DNA of 64,000 bases from Plantago major (taxonomy: Eukaryota > Streptophyta > Magnoliopsida > Lamiales > Plantaginaceae): the NCBI GenBank assembly GCA_026545765.1, contig CM048843.1, positions 84,941,050 through 85,005,049 on the forward strand, in the 5' to 3' direction. Positions 51,653 through 62,260 of the stretch are shown here, in pieces. Numbering within the stretch: the first letter of the stretch is position 1; each line of letters opens with the position of its first letter. The translations under genes were made by a program, and so were the position numbers. Under the pieces are notes generated by a model. It had not been told where the DNA came from. It saw only the letters and a list, made by a program, of their open reading frames with translations, and searched no databases.

Positions 51653-51959
51653 TTGACTACATTGTACGGTGGGGGTACATCTAGGAAGAGGAAGGACCTT
51701 GTTGTACCTTGAATTTCATTGGATCTGTAATTGACTAATTTTATATTCTTGCTTCGTATTTTATTTCGAATGAGACATTATGTTATTCCTTTTCTGTGTT
51801 CTGTTTTGTGAATCTGCATTTCTGTTGCTTCTGAAACTAACAGACTATATCATGAAACTAAGTATGTGGTGATCTAAAACCAACTTATGTGTCTTGAAAC
51901 TAACTTTTTTGTGTTATGAAACTAATGCTAATGATGCTGAAACTAATACTTATGTATGC

Positions 51960-53660
51960 CATACCATTGTTTTACAAATTCAGTTGATTTACGGTCTTAA
52001 TTTAGTTCTTCATTGCCCCGACAATTGCTTAATTAAGGTTTAGGGTTTAGGACGGTCCAGGGCTACCGCCGTGGACACGTCCTAAACCCTAACCCTAATT
52101 AAGACCGTAGCTCCCGGAGGGTGTTTTCAAATTCAGTTGATTTAAGGGTTCACCATTCCCCTTAGGGTTTTAGAATTTTACGGTGAGTTTCTGAAACTAA
52201 CTTTTTGTGTTATGAAACTAAGTTATGTGTCCTGAAACTAATTATGAAACTAACTTATGTGTCCTGAGACTAACTTATGTTTCCTAAAACTAATATTTGT
52301 GTTATGAAACTAATGCTAATTTATGCCATACCATTGTTTTCAGATTCAGTTGATTTAGGGATTCACCATTCCCCTTAGGGTTTTAGAATTTTACTGTCTT
52401 AATTTAGTTCTTCATTGCCCCGACAATCGCTTAATTAGGGTTTAGGACGGTCCAGGGCGGTAGCCCTGGACCCGTCCTAAACCCTAATTAAGACCATAGC
52501 TCCCGGAGAGTGTTTTCAAATTTAGTTGATTTAGGTGTTCACCATTCCCCTTAGGGTTTTAGAATTTTACGGTCTTAATTTAGTTGTTCATTGCCCCGAC
52601 AATCGCTTAATTAGGGTTTAGGGTTTAGGACGGTCCCCTGGACCTGTCCTAAACCCTAATTAAGACCGTAGCTCCCGGAGGGTGTTTTCAAATTCAGTTG
52701 ATTTAGGGGTTCACCATTCACCTTAGGGTTTTAGAATTTTACGGTGAGTTTCTGAAACTAACTTTTTGTGTTATGAAACTAAGTTATGTGTCCTAAAACT
52801 AATTATGAAACTAACTTATGTGTCCTGAGACTAACTTATGAAACTAACTTATGTTTCCTGAAACTAATATTTGTGTTATGAAACTAATGCTAATTTATGC
52901 CATACCATTGTTTTCAGATTCAGTTGATTTAGGGGTTCACCATTCCCCTTAGGGTTTTAGAATTTTTTGCTGTCTTAATTTAGTTCTTCATTGCCCCGAC
53001 AATCGCTTAATTAGGGTTTAGGGTTTAGGACAGGTCCAGGGCACCTATCCTAAACCCTAACTAAGACCGTAGCTCCCGGAGGGTGTTTTCAAATTCAGTT
53101 GATTTAGGGGTTCACCATTCACCTTAGGGTTTTAGAATTTTACGGTGAGTTTCTGAAACTAACTTTTTATGTTATGAAACTAAGTTATGTGTCCTGAAAC
53201 TAATTATGAAACTAACTTATGTGTCCTGAGACTAACTTATGAAACTAACTTATGTTTCCTGAAACTAATATTTGTGTTATGAAACTAATGCTAATTTATG
53301 CCATACCATTGTTTTCAGATTCAGTTGATTTAGGGGTTCACCATTCCCCTTAGTGTTTTAGAATTTTACTATCTTAATTTAATTCTTCATTGCCCCGATA
53401 ATCGCTTAATTAGGGTTTAGGACGGTCCAGGGCGGTAGCCCTAGACCCGTCCTAAACCCTAAACCTTAATTAAGACCGTAGCTCCCGGAAGGTGTTTTCA
53501 AATTCAGTTGATTTAGGGGTTCACCATCCCCCTTAGGGTTTCAGAATTTTACGGTCTTAATTTAGTTCTTCATTGCCCCGACAATCGCTTAATTAGGGTT
53601 TAGGGCCCTAATTAAGACCGTAGCTCCCGGAGGGTGTTTTCAAATTCAGTTGATTTAGGG
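51960..53660 (+). repeat. higher-order tandem repeat with telomere-like hairpins
   Basis: Composite units of about 180-480 bases. Each has TTCAGTTGATTTAGGGGTTC, ACCATTCCCCTTAGGGTTTT, ATTGCCCCGACAATCGCTTA, a hairpin, GACCGTAGCTCCCGGAGGGT and, in the longer units, a GAAACTAACTTATGTGTCCT block. The hairpin arms contain TTTAGGGTTTAGG and the inverse CCTAAACCCTAA. Hairpins are at about 52028-52112, 52430-52491, 52605-52662, 53005-53064, 53404-53471 and a short one at 53588-53615. No coding function is apparent. Confidence 0.85.
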
Positions 53661-53848
53661 GTTCACCATTCCTATGAAACTAACTTTTTGTGTTGTGAAA
53701 CTATCTTATGTGTCATGAAACTAACATTTTTATGTCCTGAAACTAACTCATGCGTTGTGAAACTAAGTGATAGTTATGAAACTAACAAAGTTATACGCAC
53801 TAGCATACTAATTAGAGTTACAAAATACAAGCATATTGAAACCATTGT

Positions 53849-54202
53849 TTACACTTGATTTAGATTCTTTGCACTTTGCTTCCTCGTCTTATCTAGCGAT
53901 TTTTTATTCTTCATTGCCTGAGCCTCTTCCTCATCGAGTGTTTCTTGGCTTGCATTGTGACGATCTCCTAACCTGAGGAAGTGTGAAACTATCATTGCCC
54001 TGTTCTCCCAGCATCTTTTATGAATGAATTCATCACTCGGTTTTATATCCCATGGTTCACCTCCCTTCAATCTCTTCTCCGGTATCATGAGGCACAGAAT
54101 TCTGCAGTCGACGCCCACTTGTGGGGGGCTGGTTTTGTGATTCCTTTCAGTAAATTTCTCCGTTTTAAATTTTTCAAAGAAAGCATCATTCTCAAGTCCC
54201 AT
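53849..54202 (-). CDS. hypothetical charged protein fragment
   Basis: A 117-codon frame on the minus strand lying in the only non-repetitive stretch of the minisatellite field. It begins MGLENDAFFEKFKTEKFTER and ends with a strongly charged tail (LDEEEAQAMKNKKSLDKTRK). An upstream continuation in another frame (RGDLLKEFWSKDRRTQWDL, about 54200-54260) suggests a longer original. No known domain is recognised; it may be the end of a decayed gene of the same kind as the HETN gene. The plus-strand open frame at 54020-54313 is a shadow. Confidence 0.3.
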   Translation of the reverse strand: MGLENDAFFEKFKTEKFTERNHKTSPPQVGVDCRILCLMIPEKRLKGGEPWDIKPSDEFIHKRCWENRAMIVSHFLRLGDRHNASQETLDEEEAQAMKNKKSLDKTRKQSAKNLNQV

Positions 54203-54304
54203 TGGGTTCGTCGATCTTTTGACCAGAATTCTTTCAACAAATCTCCTCTGTCAAAGTTGAAAAAATTGTATATTTGGTTTAGTTTCAGAGAAGTCGAATC
54301 ATCT

Positions 54305-55420
54305 TATTGTTAAAGAATCCTGAAACTAACTCAAATACTCTTGAAACCAACAGAAAAGAGTCAGGAAACCAACATAAAAGAGTCATGAAACCAACATTAA
54401 AGAATCCTGAAACTAACTCAAATACTTTTGAAACCAACAGAATAGAGTCATGAAACTAACATAACAGACTCTTGAAAACAACAAAACAGACTCATGAAAC
54501 CAACATAAGATTGATTAAACTCATATACACATGAAACCAACATTCTAGCAACATCCAGATCGTATCTAATCGATCGTTTTCTCTGAAACTAACATACCAA
54601 GCACAAAACTGTAATGAAACTAACTCTCTAGTTTGTCGAATTCAAAACACACAAGTGAATAAACTCATGTACCCATCAAACCAACATTCTAGCAGCATCC
54701 AGATTGTATCTAATCGATCATTTTCTCTGAAACTAACATAGCTAGCACAGAATTGTAATGAAACTAACTCTCTAGTTTGTAGAATTCAAAACACACAAGT
54801 GAATAAACTCATATACCCATGAAACCAACATTAAAGAATCCTGAAACTAACTCAAATACTCTTGAAACCAACATAAAAGAGTCCTGAAACTAACTCAAAT
54901 ACTCTTGAAACCAACATAAAGAGTCATGAAACCAACATTAAAGAATCCTGAAACTAACTCAAATACTCTTGAAACCAACAGAAACGAGTCCTGAAACTAA
55001 CTCAAATACTCTTGAAACCAACATAAAGAGTCATGAAACCAACATTAAAGAATCCTGAAACTAACTCAAATACTCTTGAAACCAACAGAAAAGAGTCCTG
55101 AAACTAACTCAAATATTCTTGAAACTAACAGAAAAGAGTCCTGAAACTAACTCAAATACTCTTGAAACCAACAGAAAAGAGTCATGAAACCAACAGAAAA
55201 GAGTCCTGAAACCAACTCAAATACTCTTGAAACCAACAAAAAAGAGTCATAAAACTAACATAATAGACTCTTGAAACCAACAAAACAGACTCATGAAACC
55301 AACATAAGATTGAGTAAACTCATATACACATGAAACCAACAGTCTAGCAGCATCCAGATCGTATCTAATCGATCGTTTTCTCTGAAACTAACATACCTAG
55401 CACAGAACTGTAATGAAACT
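54305..55420 (+). repeat. GAAACCAAC/GAAACTAAC minisatellite
   Basis: Some seventy copies of GAAACYAAC spaced by 10-20 bases in phrases such as CATGAAACCAACATAAAAGA, TCCTGAAACTAACTCAAATA and CTCTTGAAACCAACAG, with a longer unit around CATCCAGATCGTATCTAATC appearing three times (54550, 54700, 55350). The array ends abruptly at 55420 where the Tat LTR begins. Related words also occur at 51830-52340 and 53670-53790. Confidence 0.9.
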
Positions 55421-56323
55421 TGTTGGGGGTAGAACTCCCCAAACACTTAATGAGTTTGTCTTGCTTTCCTTCACTTATCCGTATCAATAAGAGGCAACGG
55501 GTGAGATCCTGCACAAGTAACTTGGAGAAGGGGGGGGGGGGGTTAGGATCCGGTTTGCTAAGTGTCAAACCGGATTTGAGACTTTACTCAAGAGTGACTG
55601 AAGATCGACTCTGTGAAGTATAAGATAGTAGGATGGCAATGTGACTTACTTGATCTTATGGGGATGTGTGCCTATTTATTGGCTATCATCAAAATGGAGG
55701 GCTTGCTAGGATTGCGCCATGTGTACGGCCATGATTGAGCCACCAAGGCAAGTATTAGGCCCATGACCCAACAATGAGGCTTAGCCCATGCCAATTTTGG
55801 GCTTCAGGGGTAGATTAGTCATTGTTGGAAGGGTTGTAGAGGATTTGGCTAGGTCTGCCGAGATCCTGTGTTCGAGAGAGGGTCGGGCCTGGTCGGACCA
55901 TATTTGTCATTTAGCTGAGGAAGTTATCCTGCCTGTCCAACTCTTCCGATTCGGAGTACCTAGGTTCGGACATCTCACTCTTTGGTGCCTATTTGCTTGG
56001 TTTCTTTATGAGATTGTCATGTTGGATCCGAGTAATCGTCCGAGTCGGAGGGCTTGGGTCAGAGACAGTGCTGTTTGAGTACTTGTCTTCTTGTTCCAAG
56101 GTGGTTCGGACCTTGATGGGTCGGACCTAAATCCCTGAGTCGGACCTCACAGGCTCCAGATCCTTTGTTCCTTTCTTCTAAGGTGGGTCGGACCATGGTG
56201 GGTCGACCCGAATCGGACCATCGACTCGGACTATAGTGACTCGGATCCCATGGATGTCTTAGGACGCCTTAGGATTCGTTCCTAGGTCCTTTATGACGGA
56301 TTGGACATATTTTCGTATCAACA
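55421..56323 (-). repeat. 3' LTR of the Tat-clade element
   Basis: Begins TGTTGGGGGTAGAACTCCCC and ends CGTATCAACA, giving TGTTG...CAACA ends. About 250 bases from the left end the minus strand has AATAAATAGGC, a plausible TATA element for the element's own transcript. A 12-13-base G run occurs at 55528-55541. The second LTR lies outside the window, so the boundaries rest on the TG...CA ends and the adjoining purine tract. Confidence 0.7.
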
Positions 56324-56979
56324 TATGTCCCCCTAGTTTCCGAGTATCTTAGTAGAAGATAGTTGTGAAACTATTAGTTTTGGGAAGCTGTTGAGGAAGT
56401 ATCTGTTCCTTTAGTCCAATCCGTCCTAATGAGTTAAAAAGGTGTAGTTCGTACTTCGTGTGGCCACTGACTTAGTCTCTCTCCCCCCCCCACCCCTTTT
56501 TCTTTTTCTAAAACACCGTTGCCACCCGAGGGGCTGGGTCCGAAGGGCAACGAAGTGAAAAAGAAAAGAAAAAAGGGTATTTGTAAGCGAGACCAAGTTT
56601 AGGCTCCGAACATCGGTAGTGTACCTTTGATGAGCTACGGTGGCGGACCGTAGGTGCGTGTCCCGTCCGAACCAACCTCTGTGGTCACGGGAAGGTCCGA
56701 AGGGTAATCGCTCGAGTATACGAGGTTCCTTGTGTGGGCAAATTATGTTGGACTGATAAGCCGCTAGGCGTCCGAGAAGAGGATAATCCGGAACTCTCGT
56801 GTTGTCTGCTGCCCGAGAGTGGGATAGTTGTTGTATTCGTCTATCCTCGAAGTAAATTTGTTGTACCAATTCGTCATTTCACTTGGTATAATTGTAGTAT
56901 GCCGTTGGATAAACCTTGATCTTCGATTGAGATTTAATCCCGAAAAATCGTGACGGTTGGTGTTCCAAATATGACCCTC

Positions 56980-56987
56980 TATAAATA
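56980..56987 (+). promoter_or_regulatory. TATA box in front of the antisense gene
   Basis: CCTCTATAAATAGAGGGG on the plus strand, itself a short palindrome, followed about 30 bases later by a leader (TCTTCATTTCTCACCG) and about 430 bases later by the start of the antisense gene. It lies outside the LTR, so the antisense gene seems to have its own promoter. Confidence 0.55.
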
Positions 56988-57401
56988 GAGGGGTTGGCAG
57001 TCTTCATTTCTCACCGTTAGAGAGAGAATTTTCGCATTCTAAGTATATCCGAAGCGACGTCCAACGATCCGAAGCGAGCAATCAAGAGGTTCGAAACGTG
57101 TAATCTCGTACAAAATCCAGACATTTCTATCCAACCATCCGAGTCCAAGTAAGTTCACTTGTCTCGTCTTATGATTAAATTCTCTGTGTTGTCTTTCATC
57201 TTCCATTGGCTCGGATGCATGCTTATGATGTGTATTATAGTTCTAATACTCCATACGTTCTCAATGTTGACTAACGCCGAATCAAAGATCGTCTTGACTC
57301 CGAACTAACTTCGCCTGGGAAAGCCAGTAGTGTTGGCTATAAACTGACCACTTTAATATACATAAACGACCTCTCGGACTGCCATCTTAAAGCTTACGAA
57401 A

Positions 57402-60395
57402 TTGCTTTCTCCTTTCCCAAGGATGTCCGAGAGTGATAGCCAAAATCGATCCGAGGCTGAGGGATATGACTCCGAAGCGATATCTTTAACCGATAGCTCC
57501 GAGGAAATTGAGATCGTAGATGTCGACGAAGTATTGGAGGTGGAACAAGCGCCCCATCCGAGCCAGGAAGAGCCCGAGGTAAGTTCCTTACTTCGGTTAG
57601 TTGTTCCGGATCCTGTTCCTCCGAGGCATCGGGATTACCTGCGAGTGTCCCATGTGCAGGTTATTGTAGCGGCTCAAGAAACAAGTTTGCGAGTTATAGG
57701 AACTCATCGCCCGGGTCGGGCTGGCCAAGAATCCGAACTCCCGGTAGAGATCCGATCCTTAATTCGCAACCTTGGTTATAATTTTAGGAGTAATCCTAAT
57801 CGAGTCCCGTTCGTTCCGGATCCGCAGGAGCCGATCATCGAGGAAGTTCATGATACCTCGGAAGCACCTCCCAATTTGGGCATCTTCGAAGAGGGTGAGG
57901 AGGATCGTGTGCAAGTCGCTGTGCCTCTTCAGACTGTCGTAGAGTTAGCGTCCTCATCCGAGGAAGATGAGGCAGAAGAAGGTGTGCGGGCCCAAGATTC
58001 TGGTTCCGAAGAGGAAGAAAGTGCAGAGCTATCCGCTCATATGCTCCGTGTGGAATCTGCTGGGCAAGCAGGGCCGAGTCGGCAGATGGCTGAGGAAGAG
58101 CGTCCGGAGAGGCTGAGGAAGGGTGAGGACGTATTCCAAGTAAAGTTCCCTCGGTCTAAAGACGAGGTCACTCACCCCGATCCGGAGGGCGAGTTGAATG
58201 AGGACGGTACTTTGCCTACTTGTGCCTCAACCATCCGAGCCGAGGAAGTGGATGAGCTCCGGAGGAGATATGAGATCCCGGAGTGTGGAGATTCTCATCC
58301 TGCATTTAATCTCATGCGTTCTACAATCCGCCTCGGGATACATGTGTGTCCATGAGATAAGTCTCCATTGCGAGTGGCTACCCAGACGTCCGAGTTTCGG
58401 AGATTTTGAACGATATGGGGTTGAGTCCGCACGAGATCATCCCAACTCCTCGAAATCGATGTGCTTGGTCTTATGTAAATATAAAGGCATCCCGGTCACA
58501 TTCGATAATTTTCGTAAATTATTCAACATAAGTGTAAGTAATAGGAACGCATGGTTCTATACGTTCGTATGTCGCCAGGCGTACACGTTTTTTGTTGACC
58601 CCCTATCCTCGTTGGGAATCCAATGGTTTAAGATGTATATTTTCGTGCGGCCCGCATTGAAACCCGGCCGATCCGAAGAGGAGAGGCCCACGTGGCATTT
58701 TGAGAAAAAGTTCTTCCGAGGCAAGCTGCCAGATTGGAAGCCACCGGCACGGAACATCCCTTTGTGGATGCAAGCGCTCCATCGGAGTCAAGAGCCGGAA
58801 AAGTACTTCTTCCGAGGGCTGATATGTCAGCCTCTTCCGTACCTAGCCGGTTTGTCCAAGCCCAGCTTTTGTGATGATACGGAGGACCTGAGTAAGTGAT
58901 CCTTCTTTAATCTGGGGTGGTTGCCCGATTCGGTCCGTAGCTTGTCTATTTATTCTGCAAGTGTAGCTTTTTGTCATTCGGATGTGTAGCTAGCCGGTTT
59001 TAACTCTCTGTCATTCGGATGTGTAGCTTTTTGGTTCGAGTATACGATGGCAACCATGCGGGAGTTGAAGCGTCAACAAAATGTCTTGAATGAAGGAGAT
59101 GGAGAGGTTCCGGACCCAAATTATCAAGACTTCCACCCTACTCCCGATGGAAGAGCTAAGAAATGCTGCCGTGTTCCGAGTGGAGGAATCTCGGAGAGCT
59201 GCTGCGGGCGAGGAGGCCCAAACTATCCCTACTCCGGACAAGGGTAAGGTGGTCGGATCTAAGGGCTCGAGGAAGCCTCCAAGATCTGTCCGAGATCCCG
59301 CCAATGATCGAGCAGCAGTAAAGCGCCCCTCAAGGTGAATCCTCCGCTAAAAGGGGCAAGGGAAGATGAGCGAGGCGCCTGGATTGAGATCTTTGAAGTT
59401 GCTCGGTTGGTTCTTGCCGGAGTTGGAGCGGATTTGAGTTGGTTGCCGCTCACGCAAGGTAAGTAAGTGTTTTGGTTATTTTGTTATCTTCTGCGATTCG
59501 AGATATCTAACGCGTTTGTGATATCTGTCATTTTAGCTTCTTTGTGGAAGCATGCTCCTTGGTAGCCGCTCGGAGGCTACCCTAGAAGAGGATTTGGCCA
59601 GTGAGGCTGCCAGGCGATTGAAACGTCCGGTTGAACAAGACTTCAGCGCCTAAAGAAGGCCATAGTCGCTAAACAGAGGCCGAGTCGGAGACGCCAAGAT
59701 GAAAAGTGCCATCCTATCTTTGGAAACCCGACTTGAAAGTGCACCAAGATAGTTTGACGAGTTCGTGGTGTCTCTCGGACTTTCAAGGATATGATCTTTG
59801 AAAGAGCTTCGGTGGTGGAAGAGGCGCCTAAGATTTCCTTGATTCGGACTCCGGCAAGTTTTTGTTTGAGTCGAAGTATGACGAGGCCCGTCAAGATGGG
59901 TTCGATGCAGCTGTGGACCAGTGCCGGAGGAAGGGTTGGATACCGGATGACTGCGACTTGGAGGCTGAGGGAGTGTCCGCCTTTAAGAATGGAGATGGAT
60001 CGGACTTTGCTCCGGAGGGTGTCTTGGACGAAGACCTGCTCAAGTGTGAATTTGTGGAGCTGGTCTGCGACGAGTCGGAGGGCAAGAAGTACAACCATGG
60101 CGGTCCGTATCTCCCACCCTTCGTCCCTCGGGTGCTTATGTCCAGTGTTTTCGTTCCTTTGGAGGATCACTTGGAACACAACCGAGACTGGCTGACTCTG
60201 CCTGGGCCTGTTCGTGGCTTCGATCGCGACCTAGACTTGATGCAGCGATGTCCGGCCTTCCTGAAAGAGGTTGAGGCTCGGAGAGAACGGAGGTTAGCCC
60301 AGGCAGCCCAACAGCAAGGTCAAGCGCCTCCGGAGAAGGATACGGGGGGCCCCTCTCGGTCTCAACCTAGTTCGTCCGAGCGGCGAAGGCAGTAA
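57402..60395 (+). pseudogene. antisense gene of the Tat-clade element (gypsy-type transposon family)
   Basis: Plus-strand coding-like region. Its first part is acidic (SEEIEIVDVDEVLEVEQAP, ASSSEEDEAEEGVRAQDSG). It is followed by sequence resembling the Pfam family called putative gypsy-type transposon (Transposase_28; NIKGIPVTFDNF-like, WFKMYIFVRPALKPGRSEEE), then Lys/Arg- and Glu-rich coiled-coil-like stretches and a Pro/Ser/Gln-rich end (AAQQQGQAPPEKDTGG). Intron-like gaps are present. The function in the element is unknown. The region is broken in several places. Confidence 0.6.
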
Positions 60396-62260
60396 AGACG
60401 GGGTATGCCCCGGGTTTTTTGTAGTAGGGTGCCTTCGGGCCTAAAAGCAATGTTGTCCTTTTTGCTCGTCATCTTTTGTTGTATAAACATATACTTGTCT
60501 TGATGAATGTTGGTTCGGGCCCTTGGTGGCTCGGAACTATTTTATCCTTGAAATACTAATGTTGCTGTTCACATTCTTGCACGTTTAATTTCGTATTTGC
60601 TTAGTAACTCATCAACTCTCGTAAATTCGGATAATGGGTTCGGACCCTTGAGATTCATACCGCCAGAACGTTAATTTGCCTGATGCAAATTCTCCTTTGC
60701 GGGTCTTGGGGGACGATCAACCATTGTGCCCATCCGAATCGGAATCTTTAATAGAAATAAGCCGGATCACGAACGGTTCGGAGCCACGTCTTAGAGTGAC
60801 AAGGCTTGCGAGAAAGAGAATTTCCTTGTATCGTGATAAGTAGTGACGATTCGGACGTTGACTTGGTGTGTCATCCCGAGTCATACAGACTTGTGAGATA
60901 GTGAAAAGATGATCATCATTAAATGTGGTGACTCTATCTGAATCACGATTGCTTAGGATGTTGTTATGTCAGCCCCGAGCTTGATACGTTCGAGTGAGTA
61001 ACTTAGTCAATGTGCCCGACCGTATGGATGGATTATTGGGTTGGGCCAATGGAAGCCGAAGAGCCAGGCCCATGTTCGGCCCAAGCCCATTTCCGGTGAA
61101 TATGGGACATGTGTCCGCTTCTAATTGGTCCTCTCTTTCTATATATACCCCTGCTTTGTACGGCTTTTCATTAGGACATTTCTCCCTTTTATAGTAACCA
61201 AAGGTCCGGAGCTCGAGTCCGAGCGGCTGGTGAGCATGTTTATACCATCACTCTTGCGCGTGATCTTGTCCCAAGGGTTTCTCCGATGCTTCGGAAGTCT
61301 ACCCGGGTTGGTTCACGGTGAGAGTTTTGGAAATTAAATTGCTCGGAAAGCCAGCCTCGGATCTTCGAGGATACGGTCCGTCTTAAGTGAACTGAAATCT
61401 TTGCCAATCAATTCCTCTGATCGTCAGGCTAATCTTCTTTCTCCGGGGCTGTGGTCTATATTCGTGACTTTTAACCCCGGAGAGGTAGATTAGCTGGATG
61501 GTTTGGGGATTTTTATACGACTGTGTTCTGAGCCTCGATACATCCGAAGCACCCCGCCCGTGGTATGTGCCGGGGGGCGATGAGTCGTCATAGTTGGTTT
61601 GGTAGAATCCCTTCTAGTATTTCGAGGTCCGGTGTAAGATCTGCCCGAGATGTTGGAAGGCATTCTGTCAAGCCTGTTGTGTTCCGAGTCATTCGTCCTT
61701 CGGATCGAAGGTAGTGTACTTTAACCTCCACAGATTTTTGGCTCGTTTACTTGGAAGTTGCGAAGCATTGCCTAAATGTTTGGAAAGACCTTGATTAGCC
61801 CGGTCGGCCGATTCCAGTTTCCAGATAATCCGAGGTGGACTCCTAAAGTTCTTAATGACGAGCAGTTTTGGGAGCCCGCAGATGTGGGAACAATTATGCT
61901 CGGACTTAGCTAGGTTCGGGGGATCAAGGTTAAGTTAGAATAGGTACTTGCTTTTAAAGGGTAGATTGGGGCTCTTCGGACCCTAGCCTTGTAATTCTGC
62001 ATTCTGTTGTTAAATAAAGTACTTGCCCTCATCTTTGTGGGATGCTGTTTTCATCGTGTTGATCCGATCCGGATCAGTGTATGATCTAGTTTCGGATCGA
62101 GTAGTTAAACAATGTTTAACAATGTTTATGAAATCACAGTTGTATTGATTTGACGGAAATCGAATTACAACTTGAGGGCTTCGAGGCCTTTTCAAAAAAC
62201 AAACACAAAAAACAGATCGACAAGATAAAGGAAGGTGACAGTCGTTGCCACGCTCCTTCT
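60396..62260. other. non-coding spacer between antisense gene and integrase
   Basis: No gene supported. The base composition stays like that of the element (many TCGGA/TCCGA words). A plus-strand CTATATATACCCC at about 61139 resembles a TATA element. The short open frames at 60994-61337 and 62010-62297 have no domain. Confidence 0.5.

Noticed and set aside
52028-53615. Interstitial telomere
   Set aside because: TTTAGGG words occur only once or twice in a row inside hairpin arms, not as a tandem telomeric array.
58557-59453. Minus-strand open frames within the Tat antisense region
   Set aside because: GC-richer DNA yields long chance frames; the plus-strand reading has the family-like domain.
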